A DNA stretch of 64,000 bases from an uncultured Clostridia bacterium (GTDB lineage Bacteria > Bacillota > Clostridia > Oscillospirales > Acutalibacteraceae): NCBI GenBank assembly GCA_937898625.1, contig CALEJF010000034.1:7993-71992 (forward strand), given 5' to 3'. The stretch's first letter is position 1, and the number at the start of each line of letters is the position of its first letter. The notes under the pieces were generated by a model. That model was not told where the DNA came from. It did no database searches and saw only the letters and a list, made by a program, of their open reading frames with translations. The translations under genes and the position numbers were made by a program. Shown here piece by piece: positions 62,095-64,000 of the stretch.

Positions 62095-64000
62095 ATGAAA
62101 AAGATTATAAGCATTTTGCTTTCATTTGTTTTGATTTTATCAGTTTGTTCAATTACTGTTTTTGGTGCAAAAAGTGGTGATTATACATACACGGTACTAT
62201 CAGAAACTGACAAAACCTGTAAAATCACTGCCTATAATGGCTCATCAAAAAATGTTGTTATTCCTGCTGAACTTGATGGATATACAGTAACAACACTTGA
62301 GATGTTCACCTTCTATAGTGATAAAGCCTTAACGGTTGAACTTCCTTCAACTGTAAACACAATAGACGGACAGGCTTTTAACCAAATGAACTCAACTGTA
62401 AACAGTATTACAGTCGCTGAAGACAGCCCATATTTTTCATCAGTTGATGGGGTCCTTTATAGTAAAGACAAAACATCCTTAGTTGTTTATCCTGCAGCAA
62501 AAAGTGATGAAACATATAAGGTTATAGATGGTGTAAAATCTATTTACAAGTATGCTTTTAGTAATACTTATATTACTAAAGAAATTATTTTGCCTGATAG
62601 TTTACAAGTTATTGAGGATAATGCTTTTGACGCATGTAAATCATTGGTAAAAATCAATTTGCCTGATGGATTAAAATCTATTGGTTTTAAAGCTTTTACG
62701 AACTGCGATTCACTTGAATCGCTTGTTATACCTGATAGTGTAACCTATATAGGCACTATGGCTTTTGGAAACTCCGAATCATTAAAAAGCGTATCATTAC
62801 CAAATACTTTAGAAGTCATTAGTGCCTCAATGTTTCAATCTTGTGTTTCATTAGAAAGTATTACAATACCTCAATCAGTTAAAACAATATCTGAATATGC
62901 TTTTCAGAGTTGTGATTCTCTCGTTGAAGTTGTAATTCCCGATAATGTTACTAATATTGAAAAAAGTGCTTTTGCGTGGTGTGATAATCTTACAAGTGTA
63001 ACAATCGGTGATGGTGTAACGACCATAGGAGGTGGTGCATTTAGCGATTGCGGAAGTCTTATAAGCATAACAGTAGATAGCAATAATCAATATTATTCAA
63101 GCGATGAATATGGTGTGTTATTTAACAAGGATAAAACTGAACTTATTAAATATCCTAAGGGTAATTCAAGAACGAGCTATACCATTCCTTATAGTGTAAC
63201 AGCAATTGACAACAGTGCATTTTATGATTGCAATAATCTTACAAATGTAACAATAAGTGACAGTGTAACGACCATAGGAGATGGTGCTTTTAGTCTTTGT
63301 AACAACCTTACAAGTGTTACAATCGGTGATAGTGTTACTGAAATCAGTAGTTCTGCATTTAAATCTTGCCCCAATCTTACTGATGTTACAATTGGTGACA
63401 ATGTAACAACAATCGCTTATAATGCTTTTTATAATTGTAAAAGTCTTGCAAGCATAATAATCCCTGACAGTGTAACAGAAATCGGCAATTATGCATTTAA
63501 TGGTTGCACAAAACTTACGGATGTTTATTACCCCAGTACAGAAGAACAATGGAATCAAATAACAATTGGCAAAAACAACTACCCACTCACTAATTCAACT
63601 ATTCATTATAATCATGGAAAATTCACAGGCATTAAGGATAACCATTTCTACAAAAACAATGTAATGCAAAAAGCATATCAACTCGTAGAATTTGATGGCG
63701 ATTTCTACTTTATCGGTGACCGCCATGAAATCGTTAAGAATAAGCAGGTTTATCTAAATGAAGCAAGAATCAACGGCCTTACATATGCCGATGGCACACC
63801 AATTGCAGTTGGTTATTACGACTTTGACGAAAATGGTAAAATGGTAATGCGTGAGGGCATAGTAGGAAACCATATTTATGAGAACAACACTATGTTAAAA
63901 GCATATCAACTTGTTGAGGTTGACGGCGATTTCTATTACATAGGTGACCGTCACGAAATTGTTAAGAACAAGCGAGTATACTTAAAAGAAGAAAGAATTA
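62095..64000 (+). CDS. BspA-like leucine-rich-repeat surface protein (cut by window end)
   Basis: The frame is open from ATG 62095 (AAGGAG upstream) to the window end, at least 635 residues. A signal peptide (about 1-25, ending FGA) is followed by at least ten BspA/LRR_5 repeats of about 23 residues (pattern LxxVxIPDSVTxIGxxAFxxCxSL) up to about residue 500. Then a different module begins: two copies of about 76 residues starting at 63628 and 63856 (shared DGDFY and GDRHEIVKNK). BspA-like proteins bind host or bacterial surfaces and glycans. The anchoring end lies outside the window. Confidence 0.88.
   Translation, partial: MKKIISILLSFVLILSVCSITVFGAKSGDYTYTVLSETDKTCKITAYNGSSKNVVIPAELDGYTVTTLEMFTFYSDKALTVELPSTVNTIDGQAFNQMNSTVNSITVAEDSPYFSSVDGVLYSKDKTSLVVYPAAKSDETYKVIDGVKSIYKYAFSNTYITKEIILPDSLQVIEDNAFDACKSLVKINLPDGLKSIGFKAFTNCDSLESLVIPDSVTYIGTMAFGNSESLKSVSLPNTLEVISASMFQSCVSLESITIPQSVKTISEYAFQSCDSLVEVVIPDNVTNIEKSAFAWCDNLTSVTIGDGVTTIGGGAFSDCGSLISITVDSNNQYYSSDEYGVLFNKDKTELIKYPKGNSRTSYTIPYSVTAIDNSAFYDCNNLTNVTISDSVTTIGDGAFSLCNNLTSVTIGDSVTEISSSAFKSCPNLTDVTIGDNVTTIAYNAFYNCKSLASIIIPDSVTEIGNYAFNGCTKLTDVYYPSTEEQWNQITIGKNNYPLTNSTIHYNHGKFTGIKDNHFYKNNVMQKAYQLVEFDGDFYFIGDRHEIVKNKQVYLNEARINGLTYADGTPIAVGYYDFDENGKMVMREGIVGNHIYENNTMLKAYQLVEVDGDFYYIGDRHEIVKNKRVYLKEERI

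Noticed and set aside
61827..62114. Minus-strand 95-codon open frame opposite the small RNA
   Set aside because: It is very AT-rich low-complexity sequence, overlaps the terminator and the next gene's start, and has no ribosome binding site.
62875..63558. Minus-strand open frames inside the leucine-rich-repeat gene
   Set aside because: They are Cys/Tyr/Ile-rich antisense shadows produced by the repeats.

Overview
The window is AT-rich, uses AGGAGG/AGGTGA-type ribosome binding sites and sigma-A-like promoters, and carries a cotJABC spore-coat operon. Together with the gene content (amino acid and maltodextrin ABC importers, GH2/GH27/GH84 glycosidases, biotin salvage, a BspA-like leucine-rich surface protein) this points to an endospore-forming Bacillota of class Clostridia, probably a gut Oscillospiraceae-like organism. 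The species cannot be named from sequence alone.

Layout. 1-10.4 kb: 3' end of rpsA, a GH27 alpha-galactosidase with an inserted beta-sandwich module, a small PF06541-like membrane protein, ligA, a LytTR regulator/DUF3021 pair with a visible operator and promoter, an RluA-type pseudouridine synthase, a polar amino acid ABC importer and a flavin reductase-rubredoxin fusion. 10.5-23.7 kb: an NhaC-type antiporter with an unusual cysteine-rich segment, a NadE whose amidase nucleophile is missing, a livKHMGF branched-chain amino acid importer with a cytidylate-kinase-like gene at its end, a membrane-embedded M28 peptidase, and an acyl-CoA ligase divergent from a TetR regulator. 23.7-24.1 kb: tRNA-Pro with a duplicated 3' end and a chain of small hairpins between the copies. 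24.2-36.7 kb: an EEP-family hydrolase, an ABC-F ATPase, a maltodextrin-type operon (binding protein, two permeases, ATPase, malQ, glgP), then birA-bioY.

36.8-40.3 kb is the most provocative cassette: a DUF819 membrane protein, a PLP enzyme closely resembling sphingosine-1-phosphate lyase, and a seven-TM protein with the SxxxH...D...HxxxH pattern of the CREST/alkaline ceramidase superfamily. I read it as a candidate sphingolipid (ceramide or long-chain base) breakdown operon. 40.3-47.3 kb: a deoxynucleoside salvage operon (deoC, deoB, cdd, deoA), cotJABC and an intracellular GH84-like hexosaminidase. 47.4-51 kb: a two-gene defence cassette, an MmeI-like restriction-modification protein followed by a TIR-domain protein. 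51-57.9 kb: a two-subunit aconitase X, tRNA-Ser, an amidase, a CapA-like protein, tRNA-Leu with a degenerate copy in front of it, and a GH2 enzyme with a WYL regulator. 58-61.6 kb: the glycolytic operon pgk-tpiA-gpmI. 61.7-61.9 kb: an apparently independent structured small RNA with its own promoter and UUCG-capped terminator. The window ends inside a large leucine-rich-repeat surface protein.

Much of the metabolism is coherent. Glycosidases and the maltodextrin operon feed hexose phosphates into the pgk-tpiA-gpmI part of glycolysis, the deo operon feeds pentose carbon into the same pool, and the two amino acid importers suggest a fermenter of sugars and amino acids. All promoter, operator and RNA-structure calls were made by eye from the bases. 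No homology search, folding program or database was run.
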